Assembly (NCBI GenBank): GCA_946699065.1
Contig: CAMPDV010000018.1
Location: forward strand, 1,488,001 to 1,552,000
Reading direction: 5' to 3'
Length of the DNA: 64,000 nt
Source of the DNA: Loxodes magnus
Lineage: Eukaryota; Ciliophora; Karyorelictea; Loxodida; Loxodidae
Each line of letters begins with the position of its first letter. Position 1 is the stretch's first letter. The notes beneath the pieces are model-generated. The model was not told the origin of the DNA. It was given only the letters and a program-made list of their open reading frames with translations, and did not search any database. The translations under genes were made by a program, and so were the position numbers. Positions 13,330-26,600 of this stretch are shown here, piece after piece.

Positions 13330-15866
13330 TTATTATAGCAATTATTACAATTCACACTTCATTATTTCCCCTTTCTATTAAACTACCCACTTCACTTCCT
13401 GCTATTATCTTTAACTTCTAGCAGGCTATTTAAACTGTAAGTAGAGTGTAGTAGTAGCGTTTAAGTGATAGATATAGATATAGCTAATAGATATATAGGA
13501 TGTAGTTTCATTTAAGTATGGAGATTTATTTCTCTCCATATCATATTAGAATAGAGCATTTAAGCCAATTAGATACTTTAGTCTATTATACAGTGCTTTT
13601 TTAATACTTTCCACTTCTAGCTTATACAAGGAAGATCTATATCCAGATAAACTTCAAATGAGGCTTGAAATAAAACATACAAAAGTTGTAAAAAAGAAGC
13701 ATGAAATAAGTTAAAAGTGAATATCAGCCTTTTATTGTACTAATTAGTAGGAAAATAAAAAAGTTCCAAGCAAAGAGCATAAGTTTGATTATATAAGTTA
13801 TAGCTGGATAAGATGTATTAATATAGAGTCATTTATATAAGAATTTCCCTATTAATTATGTTGAAGAATAGTGAAGGTAATAGAGCCTCATCTCTTACGT
13901 GGATTTTAATATAAACGAGCTTTATAAAAAACCTGAAACTGCAAATAATTATTTTATAATTTAGACTAGAAAATATGTAAATTATAATTTTGACCACCGA
14001 GAGTTATACAGTAAATAGGACTTGCTAAGAGAATAGTTACTTTAAAAATGGTAAATAACTTTAAGTTTAAACTTAGGTTTTAATAACTTTTAGCTTAGTT
14101 TAATTTAATAGCTTTATGGTATGAATTTAGCTATGCAGCAGTAGTAATAATTCTTTATCCTTTACTTCTTTAGTTCTGGTTTTTAATAGATTTATGCATT
14201 TATATCTAAACTAGTTCCTGAAGCTTTTAAGTTGATATTCGCTAATGAAATAGTCAATTAACTTATTAGCTTATTTCTACTAACTAGCCTTTTCTCATTT
14301 CTTATTGCTGCTTTATAAAATAGTAACCCATTCCAAGCTAAAGAAATTAACATAGAGTTGATTGAATTGCTAAAGCATCTGTATTTATACTTTATCAATC
14401 TTAAGACACTTGTAGTCAAGTTAAAACGGTTAAATTAGCAAGGTTGCATTTAATAATAATTAGAGCTAATAAGAAGCCTAAATTGCTTATGGTATATTAA
14501 TAATACAGCATAAAGTAGAATATTCAAATGATAGTAGCACTTTGATACTTAAGCAGTTTAAAATAGCTATAAGATGAGTTATAATATTTGAAAGATAAGC
14601 TATCATTAATCAGTAATGAAGCATATAATAAATAGATCCTAATTTAGATAAAGCTCTAAGTTCTGAAGATGCATGGAATGAAACAATAGAAATCTGACTT
14701 TCATTTTGAGTGATTGAATATGTTATTAAAGGCTATAATGATTCTAAGTATTTTATTATATAGATAAAGCTTATCATTTAATAAGCATCTCAATTAAATT
14801 TTAATCCCTTTTATTACAAAAAGAGAATACATTACTATTAGTCTAAGTAATCTCATTAAATAGGTATATATTAAAGGATTTTTTAGAGCTAACTATATAA
14901 AATATTACATGCATATGCTATGAACTTTCCCCTAGTTCTTTAGTGCTTTAACCACCTCTAATGGTTTATTATAAAAGCTGCTTTATTTGCATCTTATAGA
15001 TACTGTATTAGAACACTTAAAATAGGAAGCATTCAAGATAGTCAAAATATTAGTTAATAAATTGAGATATACAGTTATGCATATAATAAGTTAGGAGTAA
15101 TCTTTTTAGGCTTTGTATGTAATCTTAATAGCTAGATACTTTTATGCCTTATAAACAGATTTTAAATAAGCAAAAGTACTTAAATCACTACTAAAGCTGC
15201 TTGCATTTAAGAGAAATTATTAATACGAATCTGTTATATTATCCTATAATTCCCTTCAGTCATTCTTTATCTAACTGTGATAATAGAATTGCTAACTTTA
15301 AGATTAATACTTATTATAGAAACTTAAAGGCATAATTTAGATCTTAAATAAGAGAAAACTAGAATTGATAGCTTAGGACTAGAAGTATTGAATTATCTCA
15401 AATATTGCTATAACCTATTAAATTACGTTAAAACCCACTTTTCTTAAAGTTCCCTTATTTTAGTCATACTTAATAGCTAAGAAATTTACTTAACTATACA
15501 TAACTCTTAATTATCCTGCCTAAGTCTCAAAAATTAGTTTAGAGTATTTATTCAATTACAAACTAAATGGACAAATGAAGTAGTTCACTAATAATTTGGC
15601 ACTATATAAGCATATAATACACCAAAAACTTGCTTTGATCTTTAATAAGTACTTCAAGTTCTAAAAATATGGCAATATATTCATATACTAAGATGTTACT
15701 CTATTAAGAAGGTAGGATATTAACTAAAGGTACTTGGTATTTAATTATATGCAAGTAATATAAAGAGACTGGCTAAAAAATAAGACAGTTATTAAGTAAA
15801 GCTATTTAACTGATTATTCCCTGTCTGAGCATTAGCTTTTAATCTATTATATTTCATATTTAAAAA
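13330..15866. other. AT-rich intergenic region between divergent genes
   Basis: About 2.5 kb separating the divergent RalGAP and histidine-kinase-like genes. A possible hairpin lies near 13516-13539 (TATGGAGA, 8-nt loop, TCTCCATA). The stretch 13800-15000 has about 15 AGCT tetranucleotides by eye. No coding sequence or RNA gene recognised. Confidence 0.5.
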
Positions 15867-18614
15867 ATGAAAGGAAACTAACAATAGATTGGGAAACTTA
15901 TTGCCAAAGTAAACCTGAATATGTTTATCTCTGTAGAGGTTATTTGGTAGATGTGTCTGCATTTTTACTTCCTTAGCATCAGTTTGTAGCAATTTGTGAT
16001 ATTAGAGGTACTAAACGTATTGAAGCTGATTAGCATACCCTTGAAATATTTGTAACTATTGAAAATCCTTCTTTTCCTTTAACTTGTATACGTTAATTGA
16101 ATAGTACAGGAATACGATAACTGCTTGATGATAATATCTTACTTCTACTGTGCTTTTATAGGTAAGTTCTTTAGTTCAGACATCTATTACGAGTTTCCCA
16201 TTTAGTTTAATTAAGTCTAAAGACTAGTAGACACTCTTATACCTTTCGTATTTCACAGCCATATTTAAGAATCTTTATTCCTTGCCTTTTTCTAAGTTAT
16301 GACTGCAATTCTCTAACGCCTACTAACGTAGCAAAAACGAGTGAATAACTAGCAAACTTAGTTCTATAAATCAGAGTGAATAAAATACATGTCATCTTTC
16401 TCTAATAACCAATTTCCTATGTTTATAGCTGATTTTAATACTCAGGTTATTTTGTAGAACGAAGTAGGGAAAAGCATTATGAGTTAGTTATAGGTAAAGT
16501 AGATAAGTAACTTAGTTGAAGATCCAGGATAAAAAGAAATGTTCAAGAACTAAATCCAGCTAGTAGCGAGGTAGCAAACTAGCATTACTTTCTAATTTAT
16601 GTCAATACAAAAGCTCTACTACAAAGCTTCCATCAGGTAGATTCCGTTTGGGGATAAAAATAGACTTTTGATAGTCTTGTAGGACGAAAGTGAAATCGAA
16701 AGAATGAAGTAGATAAGATAGTCATATTAAGAAAAGCTGATGATTTAGTTGAATGAAAATAGGATAAAACTACAGTAGTTTTATAAGAACAAAGAGCTGG
16801 TTGACTAAATAAGCCTATCTAAAATTTTGCAAACGAAGGATTTCTAGAAATTATGCAACAACTGATTTTAGATTATTGACAACACTTACAAGTTCACTCC
16901 TGTAGATGTAAATCTGAAAAGCTTTCTGTTTATGATTATAGATAACTACGCTCCTATCTTCTATGGAGATAAAAACTACGTGGAACTATTTTTAGACGAG
17001 AACCTTCCTGAAGTAGTTTCTTCCGATTTCGATTTATTAAAAATAATGTTTTTCATCTTAATCTAAGTTTCCAACTCCTTCTCAGAAAGATCTAAAATAT
17101 AAATATCCTGTTGTAATGACTAAAACGATGTGCATAATAACCTATCACTGAACTTTAGGTTTTAGTTTAAGTAATGGAAATACTCAAAACAAGAGGAGTA
17201 GATTTTGCTGTTCTTGAGATCAAATAATTAGTCTTAAGCGCCTTAAAATATTACCTTACTTATGTAACAGTATGGAATAGAGCTTTTACTATTGAACTAC
17301 ACTCTGAAATATCTAAAGGGATTTTTTAATTAGGTCTCATCAGAAAAAGATAAAACCCTCATATCCTTTAAGCTTAATTTCTCAGGCTTTAGTATGATAC
17401 AAAGAGTATAAGAAGATGAAAATAGTGTTTAACTCGTTAAATCTCCCTAACTAATGCGCTAAAATACTTATTAGTGGCAAGCAATATTTGATGAGAAGTA
17501 CTAGAGTTATTAAAAGTAGCAGATGTAGAACCAAATTAAATAAGAGAAATAAAAGCAAAGTGATTTATCGTAAACACTGTCGATAGAGCATAATTTAAAC
17601 CAAAAGGAGATTTACACTCGAAAAAAAATGCAGGAAATAGAGCAAAGAAAGTTCTAGAGAAAAAACTCTTAAAACGATGAAAAATCTTAGTCAGTGTCCT
17701 CTAAAAGACCAATTTTAGAGATAATAAATGAAGAAAAAGAAGAGAATAAGATAAAGACATAGATATATAGTCCTTTACATTCATTTTAAGACATTAAAAA
17801 ATTATCAAGTTTATCTCTTGATAAGTAAAATGTGAAGATTTAAGGTACCTAGAACTCAAATGAATAGCTTGCAGGTGATATGGAATGAAATGAATTAGAA
17901 GAAAGCTTAGAAAATAAAATAAGAAATTGCCATTCGCCTCCTTTGAAAGTATCCTTATCATAAGTAAGAGAAAATGTAACAGTCCTCCAAACACCTGAAA
18001 GTTAATTAGTCCCTTAATTGAAATTCCCTGATCAGAATTAGGATAAAAAAGAAAAGTCTTAAAACAGCTAAATACATAAAAAATCTTCTTCTAAAGTAGA
18101 TACTTTCTTTGGTATAAAAACAGAGGCTCATAATTATAAAAAAACAATGTCTGAAGAAAGTGCTGAAATAAAGGCTTCTTCAAGTAGTGATGAAATTTTA
18201 TAGCGAATGAAAAATATACCTGTAAGTATTAAAGAAAAGTTAACTTAGCCTATAGATGAAAGAGCTAAATCTTTAATAGTTAGTGAATGTGTCTTTACAT
18301 TGTAGAACGTACTAGGTGCTTTCGAAAGGGTTGGGCATTATATTGATGCATCGTAAGATTTAGACCAAGCAACAGAAATGACAGAAAAAAAAATTGGAGG
18401 ATACCAATTGATTTTAATAGATTAAGAAGATTAAAAGATGCGAGAATCTGTAAACGCCTAAAAAATAAGAGACATTTTTAGCAAGCAGCAGAACACTAAA
18501 TTTTATGCGCTAATATCTAAAGGAGGCACAACCAATTTGCAATTTGATGGAACCTTAACAAAACCTGTAAGAAATGAATAGATTTAGTAGTTATTATCTG
18601 AAGTTTTGCTGTGA
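15867..18614 (+). CDS. Hybrid histidine-kinase-like membrane protein, degenerate
   Basis: A single exon of 915 residues, ATG 15867 to TGA 18614. Residues about 15-130 hold several hydrophobic segments (e.g. LLKILLFLQLVYVNWIVQ, MIISYFYCAFIGKFF), so a membrane sensor region. Next comes a PAS-like segment (about 175-270), then a histidine-kinase-like core (NLPEVVSSDFDLLKIMFFIL resembles an HATPase entry), then a long Gln/Ser-rich linker. The C-terminus, about 801-915, is a receiver domain: LIVSECVFTLQNVL, LILIDQEDQ, FYALISKGG, FDGTLTKPV. The phospho-acceptor Asp and the KP lysine are present, but the acidic pair near the first strand is replaced by Ser-Glu. I see no H-box histidine or G-boxes. 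This is the usual ciliate hybrid-kinase architecture in a probably non-catalytic form. TGA encodes Trp inside (YKSEWIKYM). A second in-frame TGA lies three codons past the stop. Confidence 0.75.
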
Positions 18615-18991
18615 CTAATACATTGAATATATTTATTAAAAGGAACTTCTTTTGCTAGCAATTAAATTAATTAAATGCTAAACTCTAGATCTTTTTTACT
18701 GCTTAACTTATTGTTTATTTAAATAAAAAACTAAGTATGCTAATTCGAAGCTTAAATAGAACATATAACCTCAATTTATCTAATATTAACTCTTATTAAA
18801 GTATTAAGGGTTATTAATGTCTAATTTCCAACTCAAATAAACTTGCTAGCGTTTTCTCTTAAATCATTGCAAACTGTAAATAATTATTAGTATAAGCAAT
18901 TCCTGTAAACGCTTATTCAATTAGTGAAGGTTTATAGTAAATAAGAAGGAAACTTAAATAATTTAGTTGTATATTAATAGTTTATGGTTGT

Positions 18992-19939
18992 TCAGTAGTA
19001 CGTGTATCTACCTATATGACTTAATTTTATTTCCAAGTCTTCAGCTACTTTTTTAACAGTTCTGTTGTTTCTAATTGCGTTGAAAAAGGCGTATACTATT
19101 GAATAAGGATTCCTGTTTCTACCTATTTCGAAGTATCTGCAGTGATGAAGTCCAGCCACATTAAGCATATTGTAAATCATAGGACTTCCTTAAAAATGCC
19201 CAGGTTAAGAAGGAATTAACTTAATTTTGACATCATTGTGCTCACCGTATAATGGTACTGGGCAAGTGTTTTTTAAATCTAAATCAATTGCAATTAAGTT
19301 TCTGAAACAATCTCTAATGCATTCATTAAAAGCAGAATTATAATCTACTCCCTTTCCTTTTCCATAAGACACCAATCCATGTCCATTTCCCATAACAAGC
19401 AAAACTCTTCTAGAATTTACTCTATTTAACTTAGTAACATTTGTGGTGCTTCCAGACTGAATAAACAAAATTCTAAACTACTTTGAGTCGATAATTTTAT
19501 CTACATTTACGAAATGCTACATCTTAGCCATTTTCTATTTAGGACTAGGTCCTCCCAAAGCCTTATAGCTCTAATCTATAAACTTTTCTAGGTTATTCCT
19601 TTATCTGATGTCATATAGGTCTTCTATTATTTACTTTCTGGTCTCTTCTGGGTCATAAATTTGTTTCCATTCCTTTTTATCTTTGACTTCTTGAATGAAT
19701 CTTTAAAATTCATCGTCTCGCTTACTAAAGTTCAATAAATTAGCATTCAAATCATTTCCTGGAATTTCTGTTTGCTGCTTAATGAAACTTTAAACCTTTT
19801 ACATTTCGCTTTCGTCAAACATTTACTTCTTTTAGGATTTGGCTCCAATAATTGGATGTGCTTAGTTATGCTTTGTCAAAAAATGACTAGCCTCCAGTTT
19901 TTAAAACCTAGAGAAAGTCCTTTGGATAATTTTAAGCAT
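18992..19939 (-). CDS. MRPS5: Mitochondrial small-subunit ribosomal protein uS5m
   Basis: A single exon of 315 residues from ATG 19939 to TGA 18992. The N-terminus (MLKIIQRTFSRFQKL) looks like a mitochondrial presequence: basic, hydroxylated, no acids. After a charged extension, residues about 170-235 match the S5 N-terminal RNA-binding domain: SRRVLLVMGNGHGLVSYGKG, then a helix ending in CFRNLIAIDL. The S5 C-terminal fold follows: MIYNMLNVAGLHHC, then GRNRNPYSIVYAFFNAI. Bacterial S5 has about 166 residues; mitochondrial versions carry long extensions, as here. It would act in the mitochondrial ribosome at the mRNA entry/decoding side. It is convergent with the histidine-kinase-like gene, 377 bp between stops. 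All visible features fit a functional copy. Confidence 0.9.
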
Positions 19940-20636
19940 TTTTAGTAATTCAAAATTAAAAAGTCAATATAATGGTAATATCCTTCTACTTATAAATGGA
20001 ATACTTTTACTCTACTAATATATGTACTAAAAACAGCATCTTAAACCAACCTGCTTTATTACCTTCTATATTCATACAATGCTTATCTATGTTCTATCCA
20101 CTGCAAGCTATATAATAGCACAGTAGTATAACAGTAAGAAATTGAATAATGTTAAACTAAAAGAAGTGGATTAGTTAGCTTAAATCCCTATTGTTATATA
20201 TCTACTATGTTATTTGGTATGAATTGCATTTTTAAATGATCTTTAGTTATTTTGGTATATCTAACTATTAAAATGATGAATAGTAGAAGTATCTAATAAG
20301 ATTAGATCTTAAACTATAGGCTCTAGATATTAGAAGCAAATGGAATTATATAAATAGAGGTCTAAAAACTCAAGTGTAGAAGCTACTATTTCTGCTTGTT
20401 TTTTTTCTGTATTTGATGCCCATTCTTTTGTAGGTAAGAAATTATACAAGATATACAAGTTGGTTTTGGAATTGCTTGGTCTTTGCTTGTGTTTTATTTG
20501 ACCTCTAGATGCATATAACAGAGTAGGTAAGAGAAACTCTTTGTGTGATTCCTGAAATAGGAATTTAAATAAACTTACACTATAAGTTATTCAGATAAAC
20601 TAGCTAACTAGTACAGAACATTGGATAGATATACAT
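19940..20636. other. Intergenic region
   Basis: About 700 bp between the uS5m start and the calcium-channel stop. It contains a T-rich tract near 20395-20410 and otherwise AT-rich sequence. No gene, RNA or repeat supported. Confidence 0.5.
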
Positions 20637-23600
20637 TCACGAGTAGTTGACCCCTTATGATGCAAGGTTTTATCTAGTAGTTTTTGACGAACTGAAAAGC
20701 AAAATAATAACTCCTTTCTACAACTATAACTTACGGTTGGAGCACTGGAAGACTATTTACAAACTTTTATAGCAAAAAATATTTTATAATTAAAATAATT
20801 GTTTTTAACCTAAAACCTTCTTGTCTTAAGTATCAAGTGCTGGATTCTCATTTGGAATTGTATCTCTTATAAGTGTTTCCATGTTTTCTAACGAATCCTT
20901 GTTATAATTTTTATTACTATCTGGCTAGACTTTAGACTCAAGTTATTTACCTTAATTCCTCAACTGTGCATTATTCTTTATTTTGACTATCTTCTGCTAG
21001 TAATAATTTTAATTAGATGGAAATTCGTTGAATTTAGGAGCTCCAGAATGTGGTTATGCTTCTATAACTTATCGTAATCCGGGAGAAGCCACATTTTTAA
21101 CAATTAATGATTCCGTATTGTCATTCTTTTTATTAAAGCTTGCTTAATTCTATTCTTGATTAGAAACAGAGCTAGCTTCTAAGTTCTATTTGGACTTATT
21201 AAAGCTGTTTTTAAAAATCTAGGATTTCTCTATGCTATAAGTCTAATCGTACTCAGAATTACTTTCTTCTAACTATATTCCCTAAAGCTCAGCATTATCC
21301 CTTTTTTGCTTCTTCATCTAATTATAACCGCGTCAGTTCTAAAATGTTTTCTTTTTCAGTAGTTGCGCAATGAAGGGATTTAAGAAGGATTTACTCTTAG
21401 ACGCTTGATTATCGCTTTACTAAAGTAAAATAAATTACCTTTTAGTTTTACTTTTTGATTTTAAGTGTGATTTTACTGATTTTAGAGAGAGAAGTGTTTT
21501 CTTCTTTTTTGACTAGCAAATTTCTCTTATTTTCATTCTTTTCGTTATTAAGCGTAACTCTCTTCATAGTATGGAATAACAGCTAGTTATAGTATATGAA
21601 TCCTTCTTCATCCACTATCAGTTTCATTTCTAGGATTTAAAGGAGCATTTACTTTTTATCCATGTCTTCAGCAAAACCTAATGGCTCTCCAAGCAATAAG
21701 AAGAATTCAGATAACTTGTTTTAATGAAGCTTAATACCCTTTGTATCTTAAGTGAACTCTGACCAAGCCTTCTAGAAGTCTTTCTCTTTATCTTTTCACT
21801 AATTGAGTATATTATCAGGGTTAATATAGTTCTAGATATTAAATGACTTACATCTTCAAAAAGGTTGATAATAACCATAATAAACATATTAAGCATAACA
21901 AAGTTACTAATCGTAACATAGCTAGTGAAGAAAAGCGAACTTACAAATTTAGCTTCTTTGAAAGCATTGAAGCAGTCAGACATTATTGTGTTTCATTCTT
22001 CTCCTGTCGCTGCTCGTAATAGTATTACCACTGCCATTCCAAAGTTACTAAAATTCATGTAGTCATCAATGATTTCTCCATCTTCTACAGAACTAAAGAG
22101 ATATACTCCTAGAATAGCGTAGATGAAAATTATTAGCAGAAGCAAACTAGCAACGTTTAGAAGTTAGGGTACACAAAATAGCAAAGTTTGGATTAGAGAC
22201 TATAAACCTTTTAGTGATTTCACTAGTCGAAACAGTCTAAGATTAATTAACTTACCTAGAAACTCGAAGAACTCTGATTGTTCGTGCTAATTACGGACCA
22301 ACTCTCAGCATACCTCCGCTACTTCCTCCTCCTGAAAAAGCCATACCTAAGTCGATAAGCGAACTAAGGACGACAAAGAAATCAAATCTATTTCACATAT
22401 CTTTGAAATAAGATGTTCCGAGACCTATCATTTTAAGAACACATTCACTTGCGAAAATTAAAGTGAAGACTATGTTAATATCCTCTAAAGCTTTATTGTA
22501 AGCTTCCGAAGCTTCTTCATATGCCATACCCATTTGAACCATATTCAAAACTATACATGCTAGTATAAAGATTTCAAATCATTGTGAGCTTACTAACTTG
22601 TACAAAAGCAAACGAAATTTATTTTTAGGAGGTCTGACTTCGTTAAATTTTGATTTTGACTTGACTACCAATTTCTGAAGTTCAATTCATTTGTCTTACT
22701 CTTCTGTAAGGAACAGTTTCTGCTTTTCTTCGTTGTTTTTTGCCTGTACGAAATTATCAAATAAGACACCAATAAACACGTTAAGAAAGAAGAAACTGCC
22801 TATAAAAATGAAGAATATGTAAAACAAGGCGTGCAAAGGCTAGTTTTCTTTCTTAGGTCCTTTGTCAACTCCTGTACAATCAATTGAGTTAATCATAATA
22901 TCTGGATAGTTTTCCAAGCTTGCAATTACAAACAAGGTAAGCATTGCATCTGGAATAGAATCAAAATTAGGCTCATTATTTTTCCATTCATATCCTGCCT
23001 TTTTGCAATCATCTTCCCATTCATAATCTAAATTTGTACAATATTAGAACTTCCCCATATAAAGATTTACTCCCAATATAGCAAACATTAGTCACACTAA
23101 TGCTACTATTATGCCTACATTCAGCATTGCTCCAAGTGATTCAATGAGAGCAGTTACTACTACTTTCATCGCTACATTGTGAGAGAGTACACGAAGTGGT
23201 CTGAGAGTTCTTAAGATACGAATTACTTTAATCACTGATAAGTCAATTGAAGAAAGACCTAACTCTAGTAAGGACGATAGAACAATAAAAAAATCGAGCT
23301 AGTTCCAACCCTCTCGCAAATAGGTTCCTTCATCTCCTGCAAATCCTAAAGATATTGTCTTTACTACCATTTCTAAAGTAAAGAGTGCTGTAAAGATATA
23401 ATCAAATACATCGCTGGTAGTCTAATATGCTGCATTATTAGACTTCACAAAATAAGTATCAGTAATCAGTTTCAAAGTAGACATAAATATAAGAAACAGT
23501 ATAAAATTATCACTCCAGCTTGAGTTAGAAACATTCCAGCAAAATATTCTTATGACATTTTTTTGGGAAAATATGTAAAAGCTTTTTTTACAATTTGCTC

Positions 23601-26600
23601 CTTCAAATAACTTTTTGGTTTATTTCTTTTTCTTCTTATGATCATCATTTGAAGAATCACTTTCAAAATCACTTTCCAATTCTTCCTTCTACTGCATTTG
23701 TTTCATCATATCAACATATATTTTGGCTAAATTCTTCCTCTTGTTCTAATCTTCTGCATCATTTTCCTAATTTTCGGAAAATTCATCTTCTTCATCCTAT
23801 TCAGTTCTCTAACTGAAACTATCTAGCATGATAGCCAAAAAGAGATTGAGAAGAATGAAATTGCCAATGAAAATCCAAACGATAAAGTAAACACAAAAAA
23901 TAGGGTGAACTGCTCTCATGGCGCTGTACATCACACTATATCAGTTTTCCATAGTCAGAACTTAAAATACTGTGACGAAAGATTGGAAAAAAGAGTCAAA
24001 ATGTGCTCTAGGCCTTCCTTCAGGAAAATCAAATTTACCACCAAACAAGGACATTCCCAACAAAGCAAAAATAACAATAAAAAGCAAGAGTAGTAAAGCG
24101 ATGTAAGCAAATGAGCTTATACTTCTAGAAATAGCGGAGAGAATTTTACTCATGTATCCTATGAATTTAAAAAGTCTTGCAACTCTAAGCACCCTTAATG
24201 TCCTGAAAACTCTAAAAACTCTTATAGCTCTGAATGCAGTAACAGCACTTCCTCCATTACTCAGAAAGATCAGCTCAATTAAACTAAACATTACAACAGC
24301 ACCATCTAATCAGTTAACTTTATCCCTAAGATAACCAATAAGTCCCAACCCCATTATTTTTAATGCCATTTCAGATATAAAAATATAGGTAAAAAACAAA
24401 TTAGCTTTATTAACGAAATTTTCATAAGATACGCTCATATTATAATAAACCATTGACATCACTATAGTATTTAAAATAATACAAATTAGCATAAAATTCT
24501 CAAAAAAGCTAGATTTCACAAAGCAGAACACAAAATACCTAAATTTCTATATCTTTTATAAAAGCATGTAATCTGATCAAAATAAGAGATTCATTTAAGA
24601 CAAGTTATCACTGGTATTATCTACGTAATACTCTGGTAATTTTGAGCGAATGTCTGATAATGAACTTTCGAAATCACTTTTTTCTTAGATAAATTATTTC
24701 CAATTTTCATAAGCGTTGACTCCAACACACTCATAGAAAAGGTTTTATGTTTTTTCCTAATGATGCTTTTGCTGTAATTTTTTGAACTTCTTTATTTGTT
24801 TTTTACTGTATTTGTAGTTTTTGTCCTATTTCTATTTTTCACTTGTATATTTAAAGTCCATGTAATCAATATATTGATAAAAGTTATCTTCAAATTCATT
24901 TTATGAATTTTATGTAGCAAGATCTTCCTATGAAATACACTTTAGCTCTACTTTTTACTTTAATATATATTTTATCTATTTTTTCTTACTTTCTAGCTGC
25001 TCTTTCCTTTTTTCCATAAACGACTTAAATTTTTCTCCTGCTTACATATTGAGAATCTTGGTAATTTATGTTAATCCATACTGCGATTTGCCTACAAAAG
25101 ATGTAATATTATTATTCTTTGTAAGTTACCCTTATAGTAATCTTAAAGCTACTCTACGTTTAATAGAGGGTTTCAAGTCTTCTTATAAAATCCCAGATTA
25201 AGTAGATTCAACATTTTAGTTTTCTTTAAATTTAAATGTTTTATTCTTTGTGAACTTTTTGCTTAATTTCAGAGGTTAATACTTTGATGCTGTTTATTCA
25301 GTTACTAAACCTTCAAACTCAGTTCTGTTAGAAAGCGAACTTTTGTGACTCAAATCTTCTAAGAGATAAGATATTTCTGAAGACTCTCTTTCATCATATT
25401 CTCCCCTAGCATTATCTTATTAAGATTCTGGGGCAACTTAGTTTAATCTTATTGAAGATTAATTAGATAGCTTTAGGTTTATTTTATCACTGTTTTCGAA
25501 CTTGATAGATTTTAACCTTTTGATAAGATTGTTATTTTGCATTATTAACTTTATCTTTTCGCTGTCGTAAATCTTGCCTATAGGTTGCTTTTAAGATTAA
25601 ATCTAAGCAATTCCCTTCATTTTTATATTTCCTTACATTCACTCGTTTTATAGAATGCTTGGTTTTGCTTCGACTATTTTTTTTAGCTTGAAAGAATAAT
25701 TTTTTTGCTACTGAGAATTAAAGGAATTACTAGATCGTAAACTAACTTGAGAATTTAAGGGGGAGTACTGTACTGTGTTGATATAAGTTGGTTAGAAGCT
25801 TTATTGATTGCTTTGAAGTTAGCTTTAGCCAGTAGTAAAAGGATCTGTTGGCATTCTAGTTGTTTAAGTAGTATATTATTTGAAAATATGCTTATTTTCT
25901 ACACTTTCCTTAAAAGTACTGTTATGACCAAAAATACGAGAAGCTTCATCAAATAATTCAACTGAATCGTCTTGAGTTTTATCTGTTTGGATACCTTTGA
26001 AGCTTAAGGAACTTTCTAAATGATTAAAGTTCTATCTATTCTCAAATTTCTTTTAGTTTCTAGGTGTTCTATGAGAAGGTAACGATGATGTTTTCTTCTT
26101 TTCTAGGAATGTTCCATTATTGATGTAAAGTGAATGGTTTTTTCTATTGTGCATTATTTTGTACTTTTGAGGAGTTTTATATTAAATTTGTTCTATCTTA
26201 GTAAAACTATTATTAGGACCATTATCAACAGTGTCTTTTCGTAACTCTTAGCTAGTAAGTTCCTAAGGAATGTCTTCAACTTTATTCAAACTAATTTTAT
26301 ATTAAATACTCTTTCTTCTCTCTTTTTCTTCCATTTTACTTATTCTTTGTTCTTGTTAATGATCGTTTAACCTAGGAGACTGGACCACTCCCTCGCTTGA
26401 AATAACTGATTATGATTCCTCTTCTTCATCTTCTTCTTATTCTTCTTCGTCTGATCACTCTTCTTCAGGTTCTAATAGCTATTTTTCTATTTTCTCTAGC
26501 TCTTCCTCTTCTTAAACCATCGCTTGCAGTTCTTCCAAATATTTAGCATCTTTCTGTACATGGTTTCTACCAATAGTATCAGTGAACTTTGCTTTTATAA

